NCBI GenBank assembly: GCA_963723235.1
Contig: CAVRPV010000004.1
Span: 124,001 to 188,000 of the forward strand
Direction of reading: 5' to 3'
DNA from: CAIRTM01 sp963723235
GTDB taxonomy: Bacteria > Desulfobacterota > WTBG01 > CAIYCZ01 > CAIRTM01
Length of the DNA: 64,000 nucleotides
Shown here: positions 62,890-64,000 of the stretch, in pieces
Layout of the letters: each line of letters opens with the position of its first letter
How positions within the stretch are numbered: the first letter of the stretch is position 1
Notes under the pieces: generated by a model
The model's database searches: none
What the model saw: only the letters and a program-made list of their open reading frames with translations
What the model was told of the DNA's origin: nothing
Made by a program: the position numbers and the translations under genes

Positions 62890-63723
62890 TCAGATCATAT
62901 CGTCAAAGGAAATCAGCCGGATACGCTCATTGATGATTGCCGCACGCACTGACGGGCAGGTAAGCGCGCGCAATTCCTGTTCGCGCTCCGCGCAGGAAAA
63001 CGAATGCACGCCTGCTGCGGAATAACCCGGATGACACATCAACTCACTGACACCGGGAGGCAGGTTTTTCAGAAAACGACACATCGATCCGGGGTCGCCT
63101 GTATCGGGAAACGCAATGCCGAACATTCTCTCCGGCATGCAAAGGCCATATGCGCGAAACAGAGGCCGGGCGTGCGCGGCCAAAAGGGCCAGAAACAAGC
63201 GTTTCAGACCCGCGCGCCCCAACAGCCCCGGAGCATGCAGCGGCTCAAGAGGCAGACGAATACACTTGATATTAAAGCGCAGGGCAAGCTCCGCGCAAAT
63301 CTTTGCGCAGCCCGGGAATATATGCAGGTGATTATTGCCGTCAAGATGGTCGGGCTGCAGCCCGCTGCGGCAGAATGCTTCAATCTGGGCGCTCCATTCG
63401 CGTCTGATTTCTTCGGGATTATAGCGCCGGCACAGGGCTTTACGCCAGGAATGCCCCTTTGGCAGAAAGTTCCCCTGCGGCCCGGTCAGGGATTGCACGC
63501 CCGGACTAAGCGGTTTTCCGTTGGTAAGGTTGAGATGCACACCAATGCGCGGCCCCAGCACCTGTTCGAGCGCGCGCAGCGCTTCGTCAAGCCCGGCCGT
63601 GTTGGTCAATACGCTTGCACTGGTAACAATGCCGTTTTTTGCGGCCTCGATAATGCCGCGATTGCGCTCGGGGCCGGTATTATAATCATCGGCATTAACG
63701 ATTAACAAACGCCCGGTGGCCAT
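62890..63723 (-). CDS. YdjC/ChbG-family carbohydrate deacetylase
   Basis: 277 residues. The motif set is LLIVNADDYNTGPERNRGII (catalytic DD), RIGVHLNLTNGKPLSP, LQPDHLDGNNHLHIFPG (metal-binding DxxxHxH) and VSELMCHPGY. These are hallmarks of YdjC-like metal-dependent deacetylases acting on chitooligosaccharides or hopanoid and lipid sugars (HpnK is a member). Substrate here is not determinable. GAGGGT precedes the ATG, which lies 2 bases after the stop of the SPL-like gene. Confidence 0.88.
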   Translation of the reverse strand: MATGRLLIVNADDYNTGPERNRGIIEAAKNGIVTSASVLTNTAGLDEALRALEQVLGPRIGVHLNLTNGKPLSPGVQSLTGPQGNFLPKGHSWRKALCRRYNPEEIRREWSAQIEAFCRSGLQPDHLDGNNHLHIFPGCAKICAELALRFNIKCIRLPLEPLHAPGLLGRAGLKRLFLALLAAHARPLFRAYGLCMPERMFGIAFPDTGDPGSMCRFLKNLPPGVSELMCHPGYSAAGVHSFSCAEREQELRALTCPSVRAAIINERIRLISFDDMI

Positions 63724-63725
63724 GA

Positions 63726-64000
63726 TTACCCTCGCCGCGCAGTCCCGATACCGGCCTGCGCGCAGCCGCTAAGGCTACAATCAAGCAGCTGTTTTAATTC
63801 CCAGTTTGAAACCGGAGCCGATCCCATGCTCCGGCTCCAGACAGGCGGGCTTTCCATGCAAAAATACAACAGTATGTCTTTGGAGTATTCGCGCAGCCAG
63901 CCTACCAGATGCGCATACAGCTCAAGCCGGATTTCCTGCAGATAGCGCATTTTACCATCAAGCCCGGGCACAAACTCTCCGGTATAGATAGCCGTATGCG
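63726..64000 (-). CDS. Spore photoproduct lyase-like radical SAM protein, C-terminal part
   Basis: The frame is open to the window edge. It reads HTAIYTGEFVPGLDGKMRYL, then QEIRLELYAHLVGWLREY and YFCMESPPVWSRSMG. The last segment closely resembles the C-terminus of the SPL family (PGxDGKxRY...R...Y...CMESPxVW). SPL-type enzymes repair thymine photoproducts via a radical SAM cluster, but non-spore-formers carry relatives of unknown role. The cluster-binding cysteines lie outside the window. It is transcribed ahead of the YdjC-like gene. Confidence 0.8.
   Translation of the reverse strand, partial: HTAIYTGEFVPGLDGKMRYLQEIRLELYAHLVGWLREYSKDILLYFCMESPPVWSRSMGSAPVSNWELKQLLDCSLSGCAQAGIGTARRG

Noticed and set aside
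1..64000. CRISPR arrays, prophage and insertion sequences
   Set aside because: No regularly spaced direct repeats, phage structural genes or transposase ORFs were seen.

Overview
The window looks like part of the chromosome of a Gram-negative, probably anaerobic bacterium, most likely from the Desulfobacterota (the old Deltaproteobacteria). This is inferred from gene content, not from a marker gene. The supporting genes are several lipoproteins and an outer-membrane barrel, a ferredoxin-EtfA fusion with EtfB and an acyl-CoA dehydrogenase, FdhD and a selenocysteine tRNA, UbiA/UbiD-type quinone enzymes, PilZ proteins, an Xrt-type exopolysaccharide operon and many fold-back intergenic repeats. 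There is no rRNA, CRISPR array, prophage or recognisable transposase.

Layout. 0-7 kb: end of a GT9-like gene, a GT4 glycosyltransferase, rlmN, a LysM lipoprotein and comEC, separated by four copies of one interspersed fold-back element. 7-12 kb: etfA (fused ferredoxin), etfB, acyl-CoA dehydrogenase and an HDOD protein. 12-15 kb: a deoxyhypusine-synthase-like enzyme and an ornithine-type decarboxylase, probably a polyamine pair. 14.7-16.4 kb: hicAB, a four-helix/zinc-finger protein and selC. 16.7-25.3 kb: recC-recB-recD on the minus strand. 25.5-29.7 kb: membrane protein, HU, sulfotransferase, DUF362 protein, PilZ protein. 30-36.7 kb: ExbB, ExbD, a TonB-like protein whose periplasmic part is a von Willebrand A domain, a broken TPR gene and a LolA-like lipoprotein. 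36.9-40.5 kb: metG, a SpoU methyltransferase and a 3'-5' exonuclease. 40.5-43.1 kb: hydrolase, a duplicated-domain protein, a caspase/CHAT-like lipoprotein and a small secreted peptide. 43.2-49.6 kb: exopolysaccharide operon. 49.9-53.5 kb: fdhD, then an ECF sigma/anti-sigma module with two Spy/CnrX-like sensors. 53.6-64 kb: second PilZ protein, DksA-like, NifX-like, greB, DUF445, UbiA/UbiD, two envelope proteins, bioD, RsbRD-like, YdjC-like and the end of a spore-photoproduct-lyase-like gene.

Two features stand out. First, the six-copy repeat (1.1-36.9 kb) always lies in the same orientation and can fold into three helices. Two of these helices show compensatory changes between copies, and its right end supplies or abuts stop codons of minus-strand genes. 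Second, the 30-36.7 kb cluster looks like a proton-motive-force-energised envelope machine in which a VWA domain takes the place of the TonB C-terminal domain.

Caution: at least a dozen conserved genes (rlmN, etfA, recB, recC, exbB, the VWA gene, the TPR gene, the barrel, fdhD, nifX-like and others) are interrupted by single-base frameshifts while the protein continues cleanly in another frame. This pattern suggests indel errors in the assembly at least as much as real gene decay, so coordinates of those genes span all fragments.
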